DNA of 64,000 bases from CAWVSB01 sp036960375 (GTDB lineage Bacteria; Pseudomonadota; Gammaproteobacteria; Pseudomonadales; CAWVSB01). The notes below the pieces were generated by a model that was not told the DNA's origin, did no database searches, and saw only the letters and a program-made list of their open reading frames with translations. The translations under genes were made by a program, and so were the position numbers. This document shows, in pieces, positions 31,264 through 40,473 of the stretch. Position 1 is the first letter of the stretch, and the number at the start of each line of letters is the position of its first letter. The stretch spans positions 186,001 through 250,000 of the forward strand of contig JBALVY010000004.1 of NCBI GenBank assembly GCA_036960375.1, written 5' to 3'.

Positions 31264-33480
31264 TTAGAAGCGGACGGTAACGTCGATACCGTACTGGCGT
31301 GGTGCGCCAACCGCGGTGTAATCGTAGCCATAAGCCTGTGAAAGGCTCAGTGCATAGATTGGCTCATCGTTTTCTTCGACATTTGTCATCCACATTGAGA
31401 CGGAATAACGGTCTGCAGCATCATCAAAGCGCAACAGCAGGTTGGACTGCCAATAGCTATCTGCCCGAATGTTTTCAAAGCCCGGTGCATCGTTATAGGC
31501 TGAAAAATATTGTTCATCCTGATAGGTGGTATCCAGATGAAATACCAGTTCTCCTGCTGACCACTGTCCCAATACATAGTCAATTGCGCCATTGAAGTTC
31601 ACTTTGGGTGCTTGCTGTAGTTCGTTACCCGAATAATCTTGATCGGTATTGCTTATTGGGTCGTTCAAGACCAAGGTTTTAAACTCTGTATTGACTAAAC
31701 CCAGTCCCAGTTTCAGTGTCAATTTGTCGGTGATTAATGCTTGAAGCTCCAAATCCAAACCATAAATTTCAGAGCTGCCCGCGTTCTCCAGAACTTGGTT
31801 AATACCGATGACATTGATAAATTGTTGATCGGTGTAGTCATAGAAAAATACGGCACCGTTGAGCTGTAAGCGATTGTCCATGAACTGGCTTTTATAACCC
31901 AGCTCAAAGGCATTGACAAACTCGGGGTTGGCCGTAGTGACGTCGCCTTCTGCGCCCACTGCGCCGCCATTAAATGCGCTGGAGCGATAACCACGACTAT
32001 AGCTGGCATAGAGCATTGAATCTTCGTTGAGTTGATGATCGATGCCCAATTTGCCTGTCCACTCACTATCTTGATAATTTTTAGTGGCCATAACGGCGTC
32101 TGGATCATAGGCAAAATCCAGAAAGGGGATGAGATTAAACAGTGGGTCGCGATTGATATCGCCGTAGATCGAATAAAAATCACGTAGCTCACCGTCGTCT
32201 TTGGTGTAACGTAAACCCAATGTCAGCGTGGTGGACTCACCCACATCAAAATCGAAGCTACTATAGAGAGCATAAGACTCCCGTTCCTGGGTATAGCCCT
32301 GACCGATAAAAAAGGCGTCAGCGGGTGAATCAAAATACAGGTCGTAGTCATTTTGAACATCCAGTTCATCGTTGGAATAATAGAGCCCAGCAATAAAATT
32401 GAATGGACCACTTAAATTACTGGTCAGTCTAAAATCTTGCGTGACCTGCTCTGAGTCGCTGTGGAAGTCAATTTCCAGCAGGCGTACTGGAGAACCGTCG
32501 GTATCAGCCTGATTCAGTGCATTGCCTTCCGTGAATGCGGTGATAGAGGTAAACGTATAGTCACCCAATGGCAGGTTGAAGGTTAAGGCCGCGCCTTTGG
32601 TATCGACGGTAAAAGGTGCTGGTTTGTTGTGCTCGCCCTCCCAGGAATTGTAGTTTTCCGGGCGCAGATATCCCAAACGGTTGGTGCCACCGGGGTCTGT
32701 GCCAATGGGTACTACAGCAAGCGCATTGGCATCACTGGTGCCCTTAAAGAGGCGTAGAGTGGCATCGAAGTTATCATTTTGGTAAAGGGCAGAAATGCGC
32801 AAAGCGGAATTATCAGTTGCACTCAAATCCGCTTTTCCGTCCATGTGGTTGTCATGAAAACCATCAACTTCAACGGTTGAAAATGCGATACGTACGCCTA
32901 AGGTGTCTTCAATGAGGGGTAGTTCTCCGGCACCTTTGAGTTTGCGTCTACCATAGTTGCCCACCGAGGCGGTGAGTTCGGCCTCGCTTACAAAGGTTGG
33001 GGCGCGGGTAATAAAATTAATGGCGCCACCGGTGGTGTTTTTGCCATACAAGGTTCCCTGTGGACCACGTAATACTTCTACGCGTTGCAAATCAAATAGT
33101 TGTAAACCCTGCATAAATGAAGCGCCAATAGAGACCTCATCAACATAAACGCCAATAGGGCTAGCCTGATTGGTGTTGTAGTCCACCATACTAATACCGC
33201 GTATGGAAAAAATTGGCTGCACATCACCATAGGGGGCACTGACTTGTAAATTGGGAATTTGAGATGCGATATCAGCAGCCGATTCCATTTTCAGTTTGTC
33301 GAGAGAATCGCCAGTAATGGCCGACACAGAAATGGGCACATCCTGCAGGCTTTGCTGTCTTTTTTCTGCTGTAACGATAACTTCTTCAAGTTCATTGGCT
33401 TGCGCGCCTGAAACCAAAGCGGCGCTTAACTGCACTCCCAGTAACGCGTAATAAAGATTTCTATTTTTGTTAAACTTCAT
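31264..33480 (-). CDS. TonB-dependent outer-membrane receptor
   Basis: 738 residues with a signal peptide (YYALLGVQLSAALVSGAQAN), then the TonB box region LEEVIVTAEKRQQSLQDVPI and the plug domain (VEVLRGPQGTLYGKNTTGGA, a hallmark segment, at about 115-134). The remaining 600 residues alternate strands of the barrel and end in the aromatic QYGIDVTVRF typical of outer-membrane proteins. The EVIVTA-x-[KR]-R-x-x-x-x-x-DVP wording is typical of the receptor class expanded in marine and sphingomonad-like bacteria for lipids, terpenoids or aromatics. It lies between the TetR gene and the AraC gene and may import the substrate of the acyl-CoA operon. Confidence 0.92.
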   Translation of the reverse strand: MKFNKNRNLYYALLGVQLSAALVSGAQANELEEVIVTAEKRQQSLQDVPISVSAITGDSLDKLKMESAADIASQIPNLQVSAPYGDVQPIFSIRGISMVDYNTNQASPIGVYVDEVSIGASFMQGLQLFDLQRVEVLRGPQGTLYGKNTTGGAINFITRAPTFVSEAELTASVGNYGRRKLKGAGELPLIEDTLGVRIAFSTVEVDGFHDNHMDGKADLSATDNSALRISALYQNDNFDATLRLFKGTSDANALAVVPIGTDPGGTNRLGYLRPENYNSWEGEHNKPAPFTVDTKGAALTFNLPLGDYTFTSITAFTEGNALNQADTDGSPVRLLEIDFHSDSEQVTQDFRLTSNLSGPFNFIAGLYYSNDELDVQNDYDLYFDSPADAFFIGQGYTQERESYALYSSFDFDVGESTTLTLGLRYTKDDGELRDFYSIYGDINRDPLFNLIPFLDFAYDPDAVMATKNYQDSEWTGKLGIDHQLNEDSMLYASYSRGYRSSAFNGGAVGAEGDVTTANPEFVNAFELGYKSQFMDNRLQLNGAVFFYDYTDQQFINVIGINQVLENAGSSEIYGLDLELQALITDKLTLKLGLGLVNTEFKTLVLNDPISNTDQDYSGNELQQAPKVNFNGAIDYVLGQWSAGELVFHLDTTYQDEQYFSAYNDAPGFENIRADSYWQSNLLLRFDDAADRYSVSMWMTNVEENDEPIYALSLSQAYGYDYTAVGAPRQYGIDVTVRF

Positions 33481-33621
33481 CTATCTACCCTCCGGTACTA
33501 TTATTGGATTATTCAGGGGGCCAAGATTAATGGAGTTTGAGGCGATAAGGACTGATCAGAGGGGACATTAATCTGACAAAAACGGACAGGTAGTATCGGG
33601 GCTATTGGCCGAGTGAGGCTG

Positions 33622-34644
33622 TTAGCGATAGCGACTGGGGGGCATGCCGGTCCACCGCTTGAAGGCGTGACAGAAGGCTGCGGGTTCACTATAGCCAATG
33701 CGCTCGGCGACTTGTTCGATAGTGAGTTTGCCGCTGAGTAGTAACTCTTTGGCGAGGGTGCTGCGCAGCCGCGTCAGAAGAGCCTGAAAACTGGTGTCTT
33801 CCTCTTTTAGCCTGCGACGCAGTGACCGTGGCGACAGGTGTAACTTGACCGCCACCTGCTCCAGCGACAGAAAATTACCCGTACCATCTATCATCAGGCA
33901 CTCAATCATCTCGGCATAGCTGTTCTCGCCAGAGAGCCGTGCTACCAGGTCTTCACACTGCGTATAACATACCTGGAAGATGGTTGGATTGGCTTGCGGC
34001 AGGGGTGTGTCGAGTACGCTGGCATCGAATATCAGTGCGCTGCGTTCGGCACCAAAACGGACCGGGCAATTAAAAACTGCTTCGTACTGCGCCGCATTGG
34101 TCGGCTGCGAATAGCTAAAACAGACTTCCTGTAATGGCAGTTCTGTGCCAAGCATTTCATTACACAATATAACCAGCGCGCTAAAATCACGTTCCAGCAT
34201 ATAGCGCTGACAAGGGTCGAGTGACTCTACCTCGCGGCCCTCGAGTATTGCGGTGTCACCGTCTACAAGCTGTCGCCACCGCAGCCGGGTCCAACAGAGC
34301 CCGTGCAAACCGCTCAAGGTGTGCAGACCTTTATGCAGGGTATCGCTACTCATCATCGCCAGGCCCAACATACCGAAGGTGCTCAAATGATAGCGCGGGC
34401 CAATAGCCAGCCCTAGCCCGGGCACACCCAGTGCCTTGATGGCCGCCAGGGTAAAACTTAACTCTTGTCGCAAGTCCATTGTTGCGCTTGGGTCACCGAT
34501 AGAATTAGAGGCGATATTGGCTGCGCTAAAGAATGGCGTGCAGTCAATGTCCTGTTCCTTGAGGTAAGTCACCAGTGGACTCAAACCATAAACCATACGT
34601 TGCAGCGCTATCTGCTCTACATGGCTGGCATACAGCTCTTTCAT
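33622..34644 (-). CDS. AraC family transcriptional regulator (arabinose-binding-like N-domain)
   Basis: 340 residues. The C-terminal DNA-binding part has two helix-turn-helix units: SLEQVAVKLHLSPRSLRRRL and LTIEQVAERIGYSEPAAFCH, ending AFKRWTGMPPSRYR, standard for the family. The N-terminal 200 residues match the OruR/ArgR-like Arabinose_bd type found with acyl-CoA catabolic genes. It is divergent from the thiolase operon (177 bases between start codons), so it most likely activates that operon and itself in response to the substrate. Confidence 0.9.
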   Translation of the reverse strand: MKELYASHVEQIALQRMVYGLSPLVTYLKEQDIDCTPFFSAANIASNSIGDPSATMDLRQELSFTLAAIKALGVPGLGLAIGPRYHLSTFGMLGLAMMSSDTLHKGLHTLSGLHGLCWTRLRWRQLVDGDTAILEGREVESLDPCQRYMLERDFSALVILCNEMLGTELPLQEVCFSYSQPTNAAQYEAVFNCPVRFGAERSALIFDASVLDTPLPQANPTIFQVCYTQCEDLVARLSGENSYAEMIECLMIDGTGNFLSLEQVAVKLHLSPRSLRRRLKEEDTSFQALLTRLRSTLAKELLLSGKLTIEQVAERIGYSEPAAFCHAFKRWTGMPPSRYR

Positions 34645-34821
34645 CGGTTTAGCACCATTGGTTGAATTTTAGCTATATTACTGGCTTGGCCGAAATAATC
34701 AAATTATTGACCGTTCAAAGCATCATATTGCGCAAGCTTTGTCGTTAATCTGGTATTTGTTGTGGTTGCCATTGAGCTTACGGGCTACCGCTTAACCCAG
34801 AATGGCTGTAAGGACAATACA

Positions 34822-36072
34822 ATGCAGATGAACGCCTATATTGCCGGTGTCGGTATGACGCCATTCGGCAAACACCTGCAGCGCTCGCTGAAATCGCTGG
34901 CGGTCGAGGCGGCTCAGGCGGCTATGCACGATGCCGGTGTTGGCAACGCCGATATTAATGCGGCTTATCATGCCAATGTTGCCGCTGGCACCATGGTGGG
35001 GCAAATTTGTATTCCCGGGCAGGTAGCCTTTCGTGAAATGGGCTTGGGTGGCATACCGGTGGTGAATATTAAAAACGCCTGTGCGTCGGCCTCAACGGCA
35101 TTTCAACAAGCCAGTGCGATGGTGACAGCGGGGCTCTACGATGTTGTGCTGGTAGTAGGTGTTGAAAAACTGTATCACCCGGATAAGGCGCGAACCTTTG
35201 CGGTGTTCGATGGCTGTGTCGATTTTGAAGATTTTGATAAGGTGGTAGCGAGCGTTAATGAGCGTATTAAGAACGCCGGCGGGCCCAGCCAGACGAGTAG
35301 CGCTAAACACTCTTTCTTCATGGATATCTATGCCTCCAAAGCGCTTGCCCATATGCAGGCCTACGGCACCACGCAGGCACAGTTTGCCGCGGTGACCGCT
35401 AAAAATTCGCGTCATGGCAGGCTTAACCCCAACGCACAATTTCACGATGTACTCAGCGTTGAGCAAGTACTGGCAGCGCGGAGCATTAGTTATCCTATGA
35501 CCTTACCCATGTGCGCCCCCATTGCCGATGGCGCCGCTGCCGCTGTCGTGGTGAGTGAACGCAAAGCCCGCGAGCTGGGCATAAACCGGTGTATTCGGGT
35601 CAGATCATCGGTGCTTAATTCGGGCTGGGATTATCCACCCACAGATGAGTCAAACCTAGATGACAGTGCGCCGCAACTGACCGAGACCGTGGTTCAACAG
35701 GCCTACGGCCGTGCCGGTATAGGCCCCGAAGATCTCAGCCTGATCGAATTGCACGATGCATCAGCAACCTCTGAGTTAATGCTTTATGAAACGCTGGGGC
35801 TGTGCGCCGCCGGCGAAGGTGGCGCATTGGTGGAGAGTGGCGCCACCACACTAGGTGGAAAAATACCCGTCAATCCTTCTGGCGGCCTGGCCCGCAAGGG
35901 CCACCCCATTGGCGCTACCGGCTTGGCACAACTGGCGGAATTAACCTGGCAGCTGCGCGGTGATGCCGGTGCACGTCAAGTGCCAGGTGCCAAGGTGGCG
36001 CTGGCTGAAAACGGTGGCGGTTATATCGGCGACGATGTCGCGGCCATGGTTATGACTGTATTAAGCCGATAG
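34822..36072 (+). CDS. Thiolase / SCP2-type lipid-transfer protein
   Basis: 416 residues, starting MQMNAYIAGVGMTPFGKHLQ. The active-site cysteine is Cys87 in IKNACASASTAF; the C-terminal histidine motifs are LIELHDASATSEL and GGLARKGHPIGATG. This is the SCP-x/SCP2 thiolase pattern, cleaving or forming 3-ketoacyl-CoA and common in sterol side-chain catabolism. The start at 34822 has TAAGGACA upstream; a frame from 34762 has no ribosome site. First gene of a four-gene operon (spacing 9, 37 and 32 bases) read divergently from the AraC regulator. Confidence 0.88.
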   Translation: MQMNAYIAGVGMTPFGKHLQRSLKSLAVEAAQAAMHDAGVGNADINAAYHANVAAGTMVGQICIPGQVAFREMGLGGIPVVNIKNACASASTAFQQASAMVTAGLYDVVLVVGVEKLYHPDKARTFAVFDGCVDFEDFDKVVASVNERIKNAGGPSQTSSAKHSFFMDIYASKALAHMQAYGTTQAQFAAVTAKNSRHGRLNPNAQFHDVLSVEQVLAARSISYPMTLPMCAPIADGAAAAVVVSERKARELGINRCIRVRSSVLNSGWDYPPTDESNLDDSAPQLTETVVQQAYGRAGIGPEDLSLIELHDASATSELMLYETLGLCAAGEGGALVESGATTLGGKIPVNPSGGLARKGHPIGATGLAQLAELTWQLRGDAGARQVPGAKVALAENGGGYIGDDVAAMVMTVLSR

Positions 36073-36081
36073 GAATACAGC

Positions 36082-37719
36082 ATGAATAATTCAAGCCCAT
36101 TAGTACTTGCCAATATTATTGCGCAACATTGCCAGCAAAACGCAGAGCTGGATGCGCTGACCTTTGTGCATATTGCCGCCGATGGCAATCTCAAAGAAGA
36201 GCTGCGCAGCTACCAACAACTGTGGGACAACGGCCAACATATTGCAGCCGCTTTGGACGACGAAGGCATGCAAGCGGGAGACAGTTTTGGATTGTTGATG
36301 AAAAACCATCCAGAGTTTGTTGACGCCATGGTGGGAGCGAGTATCACCAATACGGTTTTTGTGCCGATTGACCCGCGCACCAAAGGTGAAAAGCTCAGCT
36401 ACATGTTGAATTTTGCCGAATGTCGCGGTGTCATCGTGGCAGACTACGCGCTTGAAAATCTTCTGTCTGTACTGGATCAACAGGCGCTGTCCTCAGCACC
36501 CGAAGCGCTGGCTTGTAAGCTGGAATGGGTATGGGTACTTGAAACCGATGAGGCGCATGGCTCTGCAGCGGTATCTTCGGCCCGTATGCGCCAACTGAGT
36601 GATATCTATGCCGGACCAATACCCGCTATTGCGGTGCGCGTCTGTGACCCGGCAGGCGCCATGCAAATGCTGTTTACCTCAGGAACAACAGGCGACCCGA
36701 AGGCCATTGTGGCACCCCATAGCCGATTTGGCGGAAATGCCACGCTGGGTGAATTATTTGGCTTACGCGCAGGCGACCGTCCTTATACGGGTTTGTCCCT
36801 CACCCATGCCAATGCACAGATTATTACGCTGGGAATGGGTCTGTATATGGGTTTAAGAACGGTGGTGAGCCGGCAGTTTACCAAGTCGCGGTTGTGGGAT
36901 ATCACCCGCCATTATGGCTGTACCAGTTTTAATCTTCTGGGGGGTATGACCAACGCAATTTATAGTGAGCCTGCACGGCCGGACGATGACAAAAACCCGG
37001 TGAGATTTGTTCTCAGCGCAGGCATGCCGGCGAATTTATGGCAGGCATATCAGCAGCGCTTTAATGTGGATATTTTTGAATTTTATGGCTCCGCGGAAGG
37101 GGGCATAACTATCAACCCTCCGGGTGATGGTCCGATTGGCTCAATAGGAAAACCCTTGCCCGCGATGGAAGCCAGGATCGTCGATGAGAACGATCAGGAA
37201 TGCGCAGCTAATGAGCACGGTGAAATTGTTTTTCGGGGTATTGATGGCCAGGCGCTGCCGGTGAATTATTTCAAAAACGCTGCAGCGTCCAAGCAAAAAA
37301 ACCGCGCCGGATGGCTGCGAATGGGGGATATCGGCTACCGCGATGAACAGGGCTGGTTTTATTTTCTCTACCGTAAAGGAGGTGGCATTCGTCGCAACGG
37401 CGATTTTATTGACCCTGCACCGATAGAAAAGAAACTGGCTGAACATACACACATAGCCGATGTTTTTGTCTATGGCGTGGCGGCAGCGTCAGGCGCGGTC
37501 GGCGAAAAAGATATTGTCGCTGCGATTGTTATTGATGCAAAGGTCGAATTTAACAGCGCTGGGCTATTTGATTACTGTCGCCAAAATTTGCCAGCCAATG
37601 CCATTCCCAGTTACCTGCAGCTGGTTGACGATATTCCCAAAACAGCATCAGAAAAACCGCTGGAACGCGTATTGCTGGAACAGTTTTCAGCACCAACCGC
37701 GACACTATTTACTCAGTAA
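36082..37719 (+). CDS. Acyl-CoA synthetase (AMP-forming)
   Basis: 545 residues of the ANL superfamily. The AMP-binding motif is MLFTSGTTGDPKAI (about 194-207), FEFYGSAEGG (about 332-341) is motif A5, and GWLRMGDIGYRDEQGWFYFL (about 410-429) the hinge region. The C-terminal Lys is expected in KTASEKPLERVLL, though TASEKPL differs from the usual R-x-x-x-GK. It activates a carboxylic acid with ATP and CoA, feeding the thiolase and hydratase of the same operon. AGGAATAC lies before the ATG, nine bases after the thiolase stop. Confidence 0.9.
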   Translation: MNNSSPLVLANIIAQHCQQNAELDALTFVHIAADGNLKEELRSYQQLWDNGQHIAAALDDEGMQAGDSFGLLMKNHPEFVDAMVGASITNTVFVPIDPRTKGEKLSYMLNFAECRGVIVADYALENLLSVLDQQALSSAPEALACKLEWVWVLETDEAHGSAAVSSARMRQLSDIYAGPIPAIAVRVCDPAGAMQMLFTSGTTGDPKAIVAPHSRFGGNATLGELFGLRAGDRPYTGLSLTHANAQIITLGMGLYMGLRTVVSRQFTKSRLWDITRHYGCTSFNLLGGMTNAIYSEPARPDDDKNPVRFVLSAGMPANLWQAYQQRFNVDIFEFYGSAEGGITINPPGDGPIGSIGKPLPAMEARIVDENDQECAANEHGEIVFRGIDGQALPVNYFKNAAASKQKNRAGWLRMGDIGYRDEQGWFYFLYRKGGGIRRNGDFIDPAPIEKKLAEHTHIADVFVYGVAAASGAVGEKDIVAAIVIDAKVEFNSAGLFDYCRQNLPANAIPSYLQLVDDIPKTASEKPLERVLLEQFSAPTATLFTQ

Positions 37720-37756
37720 TTTTTAATTATTAATCAGCAACAGAGGCAACCAAGCA

Positions 37757-38875
37757 ATGAACAATAAAATTAGCGTACTAATATACGGTGCCAGTGGCTA
37801 TACCGGCAAACTGGTGGCTGAATCTTTGGCACAACGGGATATGTCATTCTATTTTTCGGGCCGCAATAGAGAGCGGCTAGAGGCCGCACTGGATGTCGTC
37901 AATGAACGGCATGGCAGCCCCGTGAAAGCTGAAATAGTCACCGCAGATAGTACAGTCGATGAACTGTTGCCATTATTTAAGAAGGTGGATGTGGTCATTA
38001 ATGTCACAGGCCCTTTTATGCAAATTGGCTGGCCAATTGTCGAGGCAGCGTTAGAAGCTGGCTGCCATTACATCGATACTTCAGGCGAGCAAGATTGGAC
38101 CAACGCCGTTAAAGAAAAACTGGGTAGTGCGTTTGCCGAGAAAAATCTTCTGCTGTGCCCGGCCTGCTCCTACATGTGGGCTGCCGGTTCAATTGCGGCC
38201 GAAGTCGTATTGGAAACCGAGGGCGTCGATAGCCTCGATATCCTCTATCAAATTGAAAACGCACTACCGTCTGAGGCGTCTACCAAATCATTTTTGCGCA
38301 TGGTATGTAACGATGTATCGCAATATTATCTCGACTTGAACGAGCTCAAGCCCTGGGCCAATGACAAAATGATTCATGCTGTGGCGCCCAACCGTAATTA
38401 TACAATGGCCGCTCACCCCTGGGGCGGTGGCTGTGAACCCATATGGTATAAAGATGACCCCAGAGTGCGTAATTGCAAGGTTATTGCGGCAGGCGAAGAG
38501 TCGTTAATGCTGGCGGTGATTGATGCCATAAAAATGTTCAACGAACAAGCAGCGCATTTATCACAGCCTGAGCGTGAAGCCTGGACCAATACGATGGGTG
38601 ATCAAATGGATAACGGCGAACCGGAGAAAGATGATATTGATGTGCAGCGGGGTGTTATTGTCTGTAATGGTCAAGGGCGACAGGTGACAACACAGTTTGT
38701 GATGAATTTGTCAGCACCCTATACCTGGACCGGCGATATGTGTGCCGAAGCGGCTCAACGACTCATCGATAACCAGCATAAAAGTGTTGGTTTTCAGTCG
38801 CCCGCCAAAGCGTTTGGTCATAGAGAACTGCTCGAAGTTTTCCATGAGCGCGGCTTTTGTAACCTGCCAGATTAA
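37757..38875 (+). CDS. Saccharopine dehydrogenase-like protein (operon member)
   Basis: 372 residues with the same family marks as 23499-24734: VLIYGASGYTGKLVAESLAQ at the N-terminus, FSGRNRERLEAAL, VVINVTGPFMQIGWPIVEAA, AGCHYIDTSGEQDW and LLLCPACSYMWAAG. Low similarity otherwise, so the two are old paralogs. Within an acyl-CoA operon it is a candidate oxidoreductase acting on a CoA- or carrier-bound intermediate. Cys in CPACS may be functional. AGAGG lies ten bases before the ATG. Confidence 0.82.
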   Translation: MNNKISVLIYGASGYTGKLVAESLAQRDMSFYFSGRNRERLEAALDVVNERHGSPVKAEIVTADSTVDELLPLFKKVDVVINVTGPFMQIGWPIVEAALEAGCHYIDTSGEQDWTNAVKEKLGSAFAEKNLLLCPACSYMWAAGSIAAEVVLETEGVDSLDILYQIENALPSEASTKSFLRMVCNDVSQYYLDLNELKPWANDKMIHAVAPNRNYTMAAHPWGGGCEPIWYKDDPRVRNCKVIAAGEESLMLAVIDAIKMFNEQAAHLSQPEREAWTNTMGDQMDNGEPEKDDIDVQRGVIVCNGQGRQVTTQFVMNLSAPYTWTGDMCAEAAQRLIDNQHKSVGFQSPAKAFGHRELLEVFHERGFCNLPD

Positions 38876-38907
38876 TAATTTTAACGATAAAATAAGGATC
38901 AAATATC

Positions 38908-39747
38908 ATGGCTTATGACTATAAAATGATTAATGTGCAATGCGAAGGCGGTGTGGCTACTGTCACACTGAACAATCCCCCGATCAATCTTGGGACAATA
39001 GCCCTATATGAAGAACTCTACGATTTAACAAAAGAATTGAGCGCTGACGATACGCTAACTGTCGTGGTATTAAAGAGCGATAATCCCGAATTTTTTATGG
39101 CCCACGTCGATGTCGAATATATTCTTACTTTTCCTATCGATGGTGAACCACAGCGAGCATCAGAGTTAACTGAATGGCATGCTGCCTGCCTGCGCTTACG
39201 CGACATGAATAAAGTTACCATTGCTCAAATAGAAGGCCGGGCCGGCGGTGGTGGCTGCGAGTTGGCCTCCTGTTGTGATATGCGCTTTGGTGTTATTGGG
39301 CAATCGGTATTGTGTCAAATGGAGGTTCCGCTAGGCATCATTCCGGGCAGTTGTGGTACCCAAACATTGCCCAAAATTATGGGTAGAAACCGCGCCATGG
39401 AAATGATCATGTCTGGCGATGACATCGATGCGGAGACGGCTGAGCGCTGGGGTTATTTTAATCGCATATTTGCAGCCGGCGATATTGGCCCCCATGTGGA
39501 AAAACTGGCAAAGCGAATTGCCTCTTTTTCTCCGCAAGCGGTTCGACTGGCCAAGCAAAGTGTGAACAGTGCCGAGGTATTGAGCCATGGCGCAATGCTG
39601 GACGAGGCCTATTTGATGGGGCGAGCCTTAAAGACGCCCGAAGCACAAAGCAATATGCGTCGCTTTATTGAGCTCGACGGGCAGTCACGTGAACAAGAGT
39701 TACGTATGGGTGCACTGTGTGGCGAGATTAATGTAAAGACGCCATAG
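38908..39747 (+). CDS. Enoyl-CoA hydratase/isomerase family protein
   Basis: 279 residues of the crotonase fold: GVATVTLNNPPINLGTIALY, NPEFFMAHVDVEYILTFP as oxyanion strand, and IEGRAGGGGCELASCCDMRF, the diagnostic segment with the oxyanion Gly-Gly. Of the two catalytic glutamates of true hydratases, the position in QMEVPLGIIPGSCGTQTLPK carries Glu in MEVPLG, while the second is not obvious, so isomerase or hydrolase chemistry is possible. Last gene of the operon that starts with the thiolase. Confidence 0.88.
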   Translation: MAYDYKMINVQCEGGVATVTLNNPPINLGTIALYEELYDLTKELSADDTLTVVVLKSDNPEFFMAHVDVEYILTFPIDGEPQRASELTEWHAACLRLRDMNKVTIAQIEGRAGGGGCELASCCDMRFGVIGQSVLCQMEVPLGIIPGSCGTQTLPKIMGRNRAMEMIMSGDDIDAETAERWGYFNRIFAAGDIGPHVEKLAKRIASFSPQAVRLAKQSVNSAEVLSHGAMLDEAYLMGRALKTPEAQSNMRRFIELDGQSREQELRMGALCGEINVKTP

Positions 39748-39760
39748 TGATTACCGATCG

Positions 39761-40282
39761 CTAAAGGCCCATCTTCATCTGCCCGACATAGTCCATTTTG
39801 CCCAATGGCACACCTAATGAGCGCAAAATGCTGTAGGTGGTGGTGGCGTGGAAGTAGAAGTTGGGCAGTGAAAAGGACTGCAGGAAGTTCTGGTTGGTGA
39901 ACGGTAGTTCGTGTTCGCCTACGTAGAATGTCAAATCTCCATCTGCCAGAGCATTCACTTCTGCGGCATCGAGTGCGGCAAGGCCGTCGCGGGCATCGCT
40001 GACGACGGCTTGTAGTGCTGCATAGTCCATGTCGAGCTCGAACGAGGGTGGGCTAAAGCTGCCACTTTGCATAGCTTGCATTGCACGCCATGAATGATGC
40101 GCCAGCGATACAATCTGAAAGTGGAAGGGCATCATGTCGGGGTGTAGTCGGGTCATGACGATTTCTTGCAGGTCTAGCCCGGTTTCCTCTGCGTAGCTTT
40201 TACCCTTGTCGAGCACGCCGATGGCGCCATCCAATACTTGCAAATAGCTTGGTACGCTGGCGTCATAAAATGAAATGGACAT
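39761..40282 (-). CDS. DUF1993 family protein
   Basis: 173 residues starting MSISFYDASVPSYLQVLDGA, the canonical opening of DUF1993, with LHPDMMPFHFQIVSLAHHSW and NFYFHATTTYSILRSLGVPL further on. Function unknown. It is convergent with the operon (14 bases between stop codons), so it is regulated separately. It is much closer to the family consensus than the cassette-borne DUF1993 at 3533-4042. Confidence 0.9.
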   Translation of the reverse strand: MSISFYDASVPSYLQVLDGAIGVLDKGKSYAEETGLDLQEIVMTRLHPDMMPFHFQIVSLAHHSWRAMQAMQSGSFSPPSFELDMDYAALQAVVSDARDGLAALDAAEVNALADGDLTFYVGEHELPFTNQNFLQSFSLPNFYFHATTTYSILRSLGVPLGKMDYVGQMKMGL

Positions 40283-40473
40283 TGTATTTCCTTACGTCAA
40301 ATAGGGTTTAACCAGCCTGAGCTGGGGCTTATAAGTGTCATAAGCGAGGCCCATTATAGCTATTTATTCGGCATTCTCAGCTTATAACTGTGCTTGCCTT
40401 GCAAGTTGTAGTCACAAGCGCCATATTAGGCACCACTGACAATTCTGTCTCTCTGCATATGAAGATTACTCAC

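Noticed and set aside
29486..39747. Biosynthetic gene cluster (polyketide or terpene)
   Set aside because: No synthase, cyclase or carrier protein; thiolase, ligase and crotonase with a TonB receptor fit catabolism better.
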